Below are positions 51,321 through 59,168 of a DNA stretch of 64,000 nucleotides, piece by piece (within the stretch, counting starts at the first letter, position 1; every line of letters starts with the position of its first letter). The position numbers and the translations under genes were made by a program. The notes under the pieces were generated by a model. That model did not search any database, had not been told where the DNA came from, and worked only from the letters and a program-made list of their open reading frames with translations. Source of the stretch: Paraburkholderia silviterrae (GTDB lineage Bacteria > Pseudomonadota > Gammaproteobacteria > Burkholderiales > Burkholderiaceae); the NCBI RefSeq assembly GCF_004353915.1, contig NZ_SMRP01000011.1, positions 131,307 through 195,306 on the forward strand, read 5' to 3'.

Positions 51321-53762
51321 CTACAGCGTCGCGTCCCGTTCCCGCCGCGCGCGCCGCTGGCGATCGTGCTGGATCGCTTCCAGCATTTTCTCCAGCAGTG
51401 CGATGTCGAACGGCTTCGGGAGCACGCGCACATCCACGCCGCGCGTGCGCTCCAGCTCTTCCGCGTAGCCCGTGACGAGGATCACCGGCAACCCGGGCTC
51501 ACGCGCCTGCAGCGCTTCCGCGAGATCGATGCCGTTCATCGTGCCCGGCATGTGGATGTCCGAGAGCACGAGGTCGAAGCGCGGCGCATCGTCGTCGCCC
51601 GCGCGCGCGGCGCGGGCGGCGTCCACGAACGCCAGCGCGCTCGCCGCGTCGTTCGCGCAGGTGACATGATGGCCCATCATCTGCAGCAGCGCCTCAGTGC
51701 CCGCCGCGACTTCGTCGTTGTCCTCGACGAGCAGCACGCTCAGCCCTTGCGGCGGATTCGTGCTGTGCTCGCGCGGCTCGGCTTCGCGCTGCGCGGCCGG
51801 CGCTGCGCTCGCGCGCGGCAGATAAAGGTGCACCGAGGTGCCGGCGCCTATCGCGCTGTCGATCGCGGCAAGTCCGCCCGAGCGCTCGCAGAACGCGAAT
51901 ACCTGCGGCAGCCCGAGCCCCGTGCCCATGCCCTTCGGCTTGGTCGTGTAGAGCGGCTCGAAGGCGCGCGCGAGCACGTCGGGCGGCATGCCGACGCCCG
52001 TGTCCTCCAGCGCGACGTGCACGAATTCGCCGTCGAGCGGGAAGCCTTCGCCCGGCCGGAACGAGATATTGCGCGCCCGCACGGTGAAACGTCCGCCGTT
52101 GGGCATGGCGTCGCGCGCATTGACGGCGAGATTGATCAACGCGAGCTCGAATTCGGCGACGTCCACCTGCACGGGCCACACGGCTTCGTCCACATCCATG
52201 ACGAGCGCGACCTTCGCGCCGAGCGAGGCGCGCAACAGCTCGCGCGACGCGGGCAGCCAGCGGCCGACCGGAATCGTCTCGTTGCGCAGCGGCTGCTTGC
52301 GCGCGACGCCGAGCAGCTGGCGCGTGAGCGACTGCCCGCTCTTCAGCGCGCGCTCGACCGCGGAGATTTCGCGCTCGAAACCCGTCACGCCGCGTCGTCG
52401 CGCGATCTGCACGTTGGCCGAAACGATCATCAGCAGATTGTTGAAGTCGTGCGCGACGCTGCCTACGAGATTGCCGAGCGCCTCCATCTTGCGCGACTGC
52501 CGGTAGGCCGATTCGATCGAGCGGCGCATCGCGGCTTCGGCCTGCCAGCGCTCCCAGGCTTCCTCCTCGGCGGCGAGGCGGCGCAGCGAAAGCCAGATCA
52601 CGCACCACAGCGCGATCGACGGCGTGAACATCGAGATGATCAGCACGCTCAGGTGCCGGTACCACGCGGACCAGATCGCCGAGGTGCGGTAGAGGCAGGC
52701 GACGTAGACCGGATACGCGCCCACGCGACGGAAGGCGACGATCGCGTTGTCGCCGAGCAGCCGCGAGTGCATGCGCACGACGCCTGCCTCCTTGCCGAGC
52801 GCGAGCGCGGCGGCGAACGGCGAGCCCGCCGTGATGGCGGCCGGCGCAGAAGCGCCAGATGCGCCAGATGCGCCAGATGCGCCAGATGCGCCAGATGCGC
52901 CAGATGCGCCAGATGCGCCGGCGCTGCTGGACGCCGTGGCGCTCGCCCCATTGGCGACGTTGGCGCTATTGGGTGGCGCGCTCGCCGCGGCTTGCGCGAG
53001 CGTCGCGCGAGGCGCGCGTGCGCCCGGCGGCGGCTCGAACGCGAGTATGGCGCCGTCGCTGCGCACGAGGCCGAGCGCCATCGGCGAGTCGTCGCCCAGC
53101 AGCTCGCTGTAGAACTTGTCGAAGTAGCCGGGCCGCAGCGCGACCGAGACCAGCCCCGCGAACTGGCCCGCGGCGTCGTGGCGCGCGATGCCGGTGTTGA
53201 AGACCGTTTCGCCGCTCACCTGCCCTTGCATGACGCGCGAGACGTGGTCGAGCATGCGGCCGTTGCGGATGCCCACGAAGTCGTCGCGCGTGGCGATCGA
53301 TACGCGCGGCGGCGGCGAATAGCGGCTGCTCGCGAGCAGCTCGCCGTCGCGGCCGAAGATCGAGACGGCTGCCACCTGCGGGTAGCCGCCGCCGATCGCG
53401 TCGAGTTTCTCGTGGATCTGCGACTCGCTCGCGCGGATGCCGTCGTCGTCGAGATCCTCCACGCCATCGATGATGCGTGCATCGAGCGCGTCGTTCATGT
53501 CGAACACCTTGAGCGCGTGCTCTTCCGCCACGCGCACGGTGCGCAGCGTGGCGTCGGTGGCGTCGGCCTCGCGCGTGCGCAAGTCGTTCCACGCCATCGT
53601 GGCGACATAGATGCAGGGCAGCACGATCGCGGCCAGCAGCAGCGCGATCAGCGTGCGGCGGCGCACCGTGAAGTCGTGGCTGGGCGCCGCCGGAAACGGC
53701 ACCTCGTCGGCGCGCGGCGGCGGCGAGCGATCGTCGGGCCCAGCGGGCCGGTCGGGATTCAT
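51321..53762 (-). CDS. membrane hybrid sensor histidine kinase with receiver domain
   Basis: An 813-residue protein. TM1 about 36-56; periplasmic sensor about 57-365 containing a (Gly-Ala-Ser)n run at about 281-304; TM2 about 366-388; phospho-acceptor His in GSVAHDFNNLL (about 437); ATPase N box ALINLAVNARDAMPNGG, G1 LEDTGVGMP, G2 GLGLPQVF; receiver about 690-805 with phosphorylated Asp in LVLSDIHMPG (about 737) and PKPF. The HisKA part with HDFNN is of the type often paired with response output through the fused receiver. No adjacent response-regulator gene on this strand. Signal unknown. Confidence 0.9.
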   Translation of the reverse strand: MNPDRPAGPDDRSPPPRADEVPFPAAPSHDFTVRRRTLIALLLAAIVLPCIYVATMAWNDLRTREADATDATLRTVRVAEEHALKVFDMNDALDARIIDGVEDLDDDGIRASESQIHEKLDAIGGGYPQVAAVSIFGRDGELLASSRYSPPPRVSIATRDDFVGIRNGRMLDHVSRVMQGQVSGETVFNTGIARHDAAGQFAGLVSVALRPGYFDKFYSELLGDDSPMALGLVRSDGAILAFEPPPGARAPRATLAQAAASAPPNSANVANGASATASSSAGASGASGASGASGASGASGASGASAPAAITAGSPFAAALALGKEAGVVRMHSRLLGDNAIVAFRRVGAYPVYVACLYRTSAIWSAWYRHLSVLIISMFTPSIALWCVIWLSLRRLAAEEEAWERWQAEAAMRRSIESAYRQSRKMEALGNLVGSVAHDFNNLLMIVSANVQIARRRGVTGFEREISAVERALKSGQSLTRQLLGVARKQPLRNETIPVGRWLPASRELLRASLGAKVALVMDVDEAVWPVQVDVAEFELALINLAVNARDAMPNGGRFTVRARNISFRPGEGFPLDGEFVHVALEDTGVGMPPDVLARAFEPLYTTKPKGMGTGLGLPQVFAFCERSGGLAAIDSAIGAGTSVHLYLPRASAAPAAQREAEPREHSTNPPQGLSVLLVEDNDEVAAGTEALLQMMGHHVTCANDAASALAFVDAARAARAGDDDAPRFDLVLSDIHMPGTMNGIDLAEALQAREPGLPVILVTGYAEELERTRGVDVRVLPKPFDIALLEKMLEAIQHDRQRRARRERDATL
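52852..52918. repeat. 9-bp tandem repeat in the kinase sensor domain
   Basis: GCGCCAGAT repeated seven times in frame, coding for Gly-Ala-Ser units. Perfect copies indicate recent expansion; copy number can vary without breaking the frame. Confidence 0.9.
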
Positions 53763-54419
53763 CGTAGGGATAAGGCTGAAGGCGGCGGCGGACCTTTAAC
53801 ATCATAAACGACCGGGCTCGCGCTTCGCGCCCCCTCGAGCCTCTCATGCGCATTCGATCCGCGCGGGCTACGCGCGCGCCGGCTATCCAAGCGGCCATCA
53901 TGCGCCGCCGCAAAGTAGGTAAAAACACGCGCTACGCTGCGCAGGCAGGACGATCTCTCCCGGTGTTCCTGCGATTGCGCGACGTTCCGCGTAGCGCAAA
54001 CGTACACAAAAGCATAATCGCCGGCCTTTAATTAGGGGATGGATTATTTATTTCTTGAAATCGGCAAAAACAAGTCGTTTCTGTTCGTCGAACGATTATC
54101 GACGAGTTGCATTTGGTTCAATTTGCTTTGAGAATCGCTGCCACGATAATTAACATGCGCAAAAATGGGCGTTGCTTGCCACGCAATATGCCGTGTTTTT
54201 CGGGGTGTTCTCAATCTGTAAGGCAAAGCAGGCGGCATAAAAACGGAGCCGCTTCGCATCGGCCGGGCGGGCGTCGAGCCGTGCCATCGATTCAGCCGGG
54301 TCAGCCGACGGTTCCATGCAATACGCATAAAAATGTGCGCGCACGCTAAAGAACTCGCGTTCGCAGCCGTTAATACGCCTTAACGCATTCCGTCCCACGC
54401 ACATTCATTCAGCATACCC
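53763..54419. other. 657-bp divergent intergenic region
   Basis: Between the hybrid kinase and the CheY operon, transcribed away from each other. It is A+T-rich for this genome around 54026-54180. I see no clear sigma-28, sigma-54 or dyad site and no gene. Confidence 0.4.
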
Positions 54420-54788
54420 ATGTCCCTGCCCATCGTGATTGCCGACGACTCGCTGCTCGCCCGCAAGGTGCTCACGAAGGCGCTGCCCGAGGGCTGGGAC
54501 GTCGAGATCTCCTACGCGTCGAACGGACAAGAAGCGCTGGCGTTGTATCGCGCCGGGCGTGCACCGGTCATGTTTCTCGACCTCACGATGCCCGACATGA
54601 CGGGCTTTCAGGTTCTCGAAGCCTTGCAGCACGAGGATCTGAACACGTTCGTGATCGTCGTTTCCGCCGACGTCCAGCCGCGCGCCCAGGAGCGCGCGCT
54701 CGCGCTCGGCGCGATGGCGTTCGTGCCCAAGCCGGTCACGCAGGAGGCGCTGCTACCCATCCTCAAGGAGTACGGGTTGTATGCCTGA
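54420..54788 (+). CDS. single-domain response regulator (CheY-like)
   Basis: A 122-residue receiver domain. Acidic pair DD in VIADDSLLARK (9-10), phospho-Asp in MFLDLTMPDMTGFQ (about residue 54), Thr/Ser switch VVSAD and Lys in FVPKPVT. No output domain, so it acts by protein contact, for example with the CheC phosphatase encoded next. Its stop overlaps the next gene by 8 bp, giving tight coupling. Motor or chemosensory targets are inferred. Confidence 0.9.
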   Translation: MSLPIVIADDSLLARKVLTKALPEGWDVEISYASNGQEALALYRAGRAPVMFLDLTMPDMTGFQVLEALQHEDLNTFVIVVSADVQPRAQERALALGAMAFVPKPVTQEALLPILKEYGLYA

Positions 54789-55404
54789 TCGAGTGTTCAC
54801 GGAATTGCAGCGCGACGCGCTCCAGGAGATCGCCAATCTCGGCATGGGCCAGGCCGCGACACGGCTGTCGGGGCTCCTCAACGCCTTCATCGAGCTCTCG
54901 GTGCCGCGTGTGCGCGTGGTCGCCGTGAGCGAGGCGGCGCTGGCGCTGCGCGAGATGACCGGCATCGACGGCCCGGTCACCGCGGTGCGCCAGGGCTTTC
55001 GCTCCGAGATCAAGGGCGAGGCGCTCGTGATCTGCCGCAGCGGCGAGATCGGCGAGCTGGGCGCGCTGATCGGCGGCCCGTACGCGCAATCCACGCGCGA
55101 CGCGCTCATGGAGCAGGAGCTGATCTTCGACGTGGCCAACGTGCTTTCCGGCGCGTGCGTCTCGTCGATGCTCGATCAGCTCGGGCGCATGCCGGTGTTC
55201 TCGCAGCCGGGGCTGCTGGGCGAAGCCATCATGCTCGACGAGGTGTTCCAGCCCGGCATGCTCGCCTGGGATCTCGCGCTCCTCGTGGAGGTCAACTTCG
55301 CGCTGGAAGACCAGCGCTTTCGCGCGCATCTGGTCATGCTGATGGCCGAGGAATCGATCCATCACGTGAGCCGGGCTATCGACGCGATGCTGCACAGCCT
55401 ATGA
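54781..55404 (+). CDS. cheC: CheC-like CheY-P phosphatase
   Basis: A 207-residue protein with two CheC-type active-site helices: QRDALQEIANLGMGQAATRLS (about 10-30) and MEQELIFDVANVLSGACVSSM (about 110-130). The first has the full E..N pair, the second Asp in place of Glu. CheC dephosphorylates CheY-P in chemotaxis systems. It overlaps the response regulator (8 bp) and the GGDEF gene (4 bp, ATGA). A phosphatase feeding a diguanylate cyclase operon is unusual. Confidence 0.85.
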   Translation: MPDRVFTELQRDALQEIANLGMGQAATRLSGLLNAFIELSVPRVRVVAVSEAALALREMTGIDGPVTAVRQGFRSEIKGEALVICRSGEIGELGALIGGPYAQSTRDALMEQELIFDVANVLSGACVSSMLDQLGRMPVFSQPGLLGEAIMLDEVFQPGMLAWDLALLVEVNFALEDQRFRAHLVMLMAEESIHHVSRAIDAMLHSL

Positions 55405-56387
55405 ATACCCGTGACCTGCCGGCCCCGCCGCCGTCGACGCCCGCCCTGCCGCTGTCGCTCTCGGACCTTGTCGTGGAGCGCGTGGGCTTTGGCATCTTCG
55501 TGCTCGACCGCGACATGAACGTGCTGATGTGGAACCGTTTCATGCAGGACCACAGCGGCGTGGCGGCAGCCGACGTGATCGGCAGGCCGGTGTTCGAGCG
55601 CTTTGCCGACCTGCCGCGCGCCTGGCTCACGCGCAAGGTCGAGAGCGTGTTCCAGCTCGGCAGCTTCGCGTTCAGCTCGTGGGAGCAGCGGCCCTACCTG
55701 TTCCGCTTCGACCACGACCGTCCGATCACGGGCGGCGTGGACTACATGCAGCAGGACTGCACCTTCATGCCGCTCATGCGCGAGCGCGAGGTGATCGCCG
55801 TGTGCGTGACCGTCTCCGATGTCACGCACGTGAGCGTCATGCAGCGCGAGCGCGAGGACGCCGTGGCGAGGCTGCGCGAATACGCCGACCGCGACGGCCT
55901 CACGGGCATTGCGAACCGGCGTTTTTTCGAGGGGCGGCTCGCCGACGAATTCGCGCGCTGGCAGCGCTATGGCGGCGAGATGTCGATGCTGCTCTTCGAT
56001 CTGGACCACTTCAAGAAGATCAACGACGAATTCGGCCACGTCGCCGGCGATACGGTGCTGCGCGCCATGGCGCAGCGCGTGGCGCAGGTGGTGCGCAAGC
56101 AGGACGTGTTCGGGCGCTTCGGCGGCGAGGAGTTCGCGCTGCTCTTGCCGTGCACGCCGCTCGACGACGCGCTGCACGTGGCCGAGAAGATCCGCCGCAC
56201 CATCGGCGACGCGCCCGTGGAGGTGCAGGGCGTGGTCGTGCCCGTGACGGCGAGCGTGGGCGCCGCTGCCGCGCGGCCCGGCGCACCCGATTATGAGGTC
56301 ATGATCAATGAGGCCGACGCGGCGCTCTACCGGGCCAAGCACCAGGGGCGCAACCGCTGCGTCGCGCTGGTTCACGAGCTTTCCTGA
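55401..56387 (+). CDS. diguanylate cyclase with PAS domain
   Basis: A 328-residue soluble protein. PAS-like sensor about 25-140 (VGFGIFVLDRDMNVLMWNRF), a short coiled coil (EREDAVARLREYADRDGLTG), then GGDEF about 160-328 with substrate DLDHFKKINDEFGH and active site RFGGEEFALLLP (about 235-245). It makes c-di-GMP. An RxxD inhibitory site is not visible upstream of GGEEF in a clear form. It is last gene of the cheY-cheC-GGDEF operon, linking phosphorelay and c-di-GMP. Confidence 0.9.
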   Translation: MNTRDLPAPPPSTPALPLSLSDLVVERVGFGIFVLDRDMNVLMWNRFMQDHSGVAAADVIGRPVFERFADLPRAWLTRKVESVFQLGSFAFSSWEQRPYLFRFDHDRPITGGVDYMQQDCTFMPLMREREVIAVCVTVSDVTHVSVMQREREDAVARLREYADRDGLTGIANRRFFEGRLADEFARWQRYGGEMSMLLFDLDHFKKINDEFGHVAGDTVLRAMAQRVAQVVRKQDVFGRFGGEEFALLLPCTPLDDALHVAEKIRRTIGDAPVEVQGVVVPVTASVGAAAARPGAPDYEVMINEADAALYRAKHQGRNRCVALVHELS

Positions 56388-56727
56388 TTTTTTGGCCGCA
56401 GATGGCCTGGAATCGCAGCAATTTCGTGTAGTTTGATGCAATTTGCATAATGCGGTCATCCGTGTGATTGCGCTTCTTCTCGCGCGGCGCTTGCGCCGGG
56501 TCCAGACCCTCGCCTTGTCTCGCCCTGTCCTCCACCGCTGCTGACCGGGCCGCGACTGCGGCGGCCGGCAAAGGTTGCTATACTTTTGGCCGTTTCCGGC
56601 CTCGGACCCTGAACGGTGTTCCGGCAGGGCCGGTGCCTCGCGCGTGTCCGCGCGCGCGGGCGACCCGCGGCATGCGGGCCCGATATCTGAAAAGCCCCGT
56701 CGAGGGCGACCCCAGCGGAGAAGCGTC
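56388..56727. other. 340-bp intergenic region before hpnD
   Basis: No gene. TATACT at 56578 could be the -10 of the hopanoid operon promoter. A ribosome site GGAG precedes the TTG start at 56728. Confidence 0.4.
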
Positions 56728-57579
56728 TTGGCCGTTTCCAACCTCGTCGTGGACGATACACATCAAACCGACGCTGCCGCCGCTTCGTCGGGCAGCTCGT
56801 TTTATCTGGCGATGCGGATCCTGCCGGCTGCGCAGCGCGACGCCATGTATCAGGTCTACGCCTTTTGCCGCGCTGTCGACGACATCGCGGATAGCGACCT
56901 GCCGCGCGCCGAGCGTGCGGCGGGGCTCGAGCAATGGCGCGCCGACATCGACGCGTGCTATGCCGGCACGCCGCGCGCCTCGCTCGCGGCGCTCACGCGC
57001 CATATCCATACGTTCGGGCTCGCGCGCGAGGATTTTCACGCGATGATCGACGGCATGGCCATGGACGCCGCCGAGGACATCTGCGCACCCGACGAGGGCA
57101 CGCTCGACCTTTACTGCGACCGCGTCGCGAGCGCGGCGGGCCGCCTGTCGGTGAGGATTTTCGGGATGGATGAGGAGCCTGGCCGGCTGCTCTCGCATCA
57201 CCTCGGGCGCGCGCTGCAACTCACGAACATCCTGCGCGACATCGACGAGGACGCGGACATCAACCGCTGCTATCTGCCGCGCGAGCTGCTCGCGCGCGAG
57301 GGCATCGCGGCGTCGAACCCGCACGACATCGCCGCCGACCCGTCGCTGCCGCGCGTATGCGCGACGCTCGTGAAGCGCGCGCTCGGCCACTTCGCCGAGG
57401 CCGACGCCATCATGGACCGCACGCCACGCGCGCAGGTCAAGGCGCCGCGCATCATGTCGGGCGTGTACCGCGTGCTGCTCGAGCGCACCGTCGAGCGCGG
57501 CTTCGATCTGCCGCGTACCAAGGTCGTCAAGCCGCGCGCGCGGCTCATGTGGATCGTCGCGCGCTACGCGCTATTTTAG
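56728..57579 (+). CDS. hpnD: presqualene diphosphate synthase
   Basis: A 283-residue protein of the squalene/phytoene synthase family. First Asp motif AVDDIADSD (51-55), second LTNILRDIDEDADINRCYLP. HpnD joins two farnesyl diphosphates to presqualene diphosphate, first step to squalene via HpnC and HpnE. TTG start with GGAG upstream was chosen because the upstream frame is Arg-rich and the family N-terminus fits. HpnC is not in the window. The stop codon TAG lies at the left edge of an inserted element. Confidence 0.9.
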   Translation: MAVSNLVVDDTHQTDAAAASSGSSFYLAMRILPAAQRDAMYQVYAFCRAVDDIADSDLPRAERAAGLEQWRADIDACYAGTPRASLAALTRHIHTFGLAREDFHAMIDGMAMDAAEDICAPDEGTLDLYCDRVASAAGRLSVRIFGMDEEPGRLLSHHLGRALQLTNILRDIDEDADINRCYLPRELLAREGIAASNPHDIAADPSLPRVCATLVKRALGHFAEADAIMDRTPRAQVKAPRIMSGVYRVLLERTVERGFDLPRTKVVKPRARLMWIVARYALF

Positions 57580-57862
57580 GGTCTGTTTACATATGAAACG
57601 CGCATGCGAATGCCCGAAATCGGCTGTAGGGCAAGGAGTAAGGAGCGCCGTTTGGCCGAGCCAAACAAGCGACGCACGACGCCGCCATGCGGCCGATTTC
57701 GGGCATTCCCGTGAAATACATCTTCAAATTTGGGGTTGCCCCGAGAAGGGCCGCTCGCCGCGTCATGCTCCTTGCGAATACGTCCAGTATTCGCCGCGTC
57801 GCAGTCCTCGCGAGCGGCCCTTCTCGGGGCAACGCATGCGCGTTTCATATGTAAACAGACCC
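57579..57862. mobile_element. MITE-like element with 30-bp terminal inverted repeats
   Basis: Ends are perfect 30-bp inverted repeats starting GGGTCTGTTTACATATGAAA, flanked by TA on both sides (a 2-bp target duplication). Inside, two further inverted pairs occur: AATGCCCGAAATCGGC with GCCGATTTCGGGCATT, and TTGCCCCGAGAAGGGCCGCT with its complement at the right end. There is no transposase, so movement needs one in trans (TA-target IS5/IS630 types are candidates). The element fills the hpnD-hpnE gap exactly. Confidence 0.85.
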
Positions 57863-57864
57863 TA

Positions 57865-59145
57865 ATGCCTCGGCTCGTCCACGTGATCGGCGCGGGGCTT
57901 GCGGGCCTCGCGGCGGCCATCCGGCTGCAGCGGCGCGGGGTCCAGGTCGCGCTGCACGAGGCAGCCTCGCAGGCAGGTGGACGATGCCGCTCGTACTATG
58001 ACCGCACGCTCGCGGCCACGCTCGACAGCGGCAATCATCTCGTGCTGGCGGGCCACGAGGAAACGCTTGACTACGTGCGCACGATCGGCGCCGCCGACGA
58101 GCTCGCGGGACCGGCCGAGCCGGCCTTCGCGTTCATGGACCTCGCGGCGCGCTCGCGCTGGACGGTGCGCTTTTCGCGCTCGCGCGTGCCGTTCTGGATC
58201 GGCGACGCCAACGCGCGCGTGCCGGGCACGAAGGTGTCGGACTATCTCGCGCTGCTGCCGCTGCTGTTCGCCAAGCCCGGCCGCACGATGGCGCAGACCA
58301 TGCGCTGCGACGGCCTGCTCTGGGAGCGCCTGCTGCGCCCGCTCTTTCTCGCGGCGCTCAACGTCGAGCCGCGCGAGGCCAGCGCGGAGCTCGCGGCCAC
58401 GCTGCTGCGCGACGTGCTGTCCGCGGGCGGCGAGGCGTTCCGGCCGCTGGTGGCGCGCAACGGCCTGTCGAGCGCGTTCGTCGATCCGGCGCTGCGCATG
58501 CTCCAGCATGGCGGCGCGGCGATCCGGCTCGATTCGCGCTTGAACGAGATTGCGTACGACGACGCGGCTGGCCGTGCCGTCGCACTCGATTTCGAGAGTG
58601 GCCGCGTCGCGTTGGGCGCCGATGAAGCGGTCGTGCTGGCGGTGCCGGCCGCCGCCGCCGCCGGGCTCGTGCCGGCGCTGCAGACGCCGCAGCGGCACAC
58701 GGCCGTCGTCACGGTGCACTTCGCCGTAGCGCCGCCGCCGGGACTGGCCACGCCGATGGCGCTGGTGAGCGGCACGGCCGATTGGCTGTTCGCGGGCGCC
58801 GGCCGCATTTCGGCGACGATCCACGATGCCGCCGCCGCCCATAAGCACGATGGGTTCGATGCGCTCGATGCGCTCGATGCGCTCGGGTCCGAAGCGCTTG
58901 CGCGGCGCGTCTGGGCCGACGTGGCGGGCGCAGCTTCACTGCCCCTCGAGCCGTTGCCCGCATGGCAGATCGCGCGCGATGCGTGCGCGACCTTCGCCGC
59001 CGTACCGCAAGAAGAGCTGCGCCGCCCGGCGGCGCGCACCCGCTGGACCAACTTGACGCTCGCAGGCGACTGGACCGCCACCGGTCTGCCCGCGACGATC
59101 GAAGGGGCGATCCGCTCGGGCCACAAGGCCGCGGACCTGCTTTAA
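57865..59145 (+). CDS. hpnE: hydroxysqualene reductase/desaturase family protein
   Basis: A 426-residue FAD enzyme. N-terminal VIGAGLAGLAAAIRLQRRG (Rossmann), AGGRCRSY, and C-terminal NLTLAGDWTATGLPATIEGAIRSGHKAA typical of the squalene-associated FAD desaturases. HpnE reduces hydroxysqualene to squalene. The ATG lies two bases after a mobile element; no Shine-Dalgarno is seen upstream, since GTAAACAGACCCTA precedes. Translation may depend on element-borne sequence or on coupling. Next gene shc starts 23 bp later. Confidence 0.92.
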   Translation: MPRLVHVIGAGLAGLAAAIRLQRRGVQVALHEAASQAGGRCRSYYDRTLAATLDSGNHLVLAGHEETLDYVRTIGAADELAGPAEPAFAFMDLAARSRWTVRFSRSRVPFWIGDANARVPGTKVSDYLALLPLLFAKPGRTMAQTMRCDGLLWERLLRPLFLAALNVEPREASAELAATLLRDVLSAGGEAFRPLVARNGLSSAFVDPALRMLQHGGAAIRLDSRLNEIAYDDAAGRAVALDFESGRVALGADEAVVLAVPAAAAAGLVPALQTPQRHTAVVTVHFAVAPPPGLATPMALVSGTADWLFAGAGRISATIHDAAAAHKHDGFDALDALDALGSEALARRVWADVAGAASLPLEPLPAWQIARDACATFAAVPQEELRRPAARTRWTNLTLAGDWTATGLPATIEGAIRSGHKAADLL

Positions 59146-59168
59146 GTCTTAAAAATCAGGATGTACCG

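Noticed and set aside
50574..53807. A 1077-codon open frame antisense to the hybrid kinase
   Set aside because: Arg-rich low-complexity product; kinase motifs on the other strand are complete.
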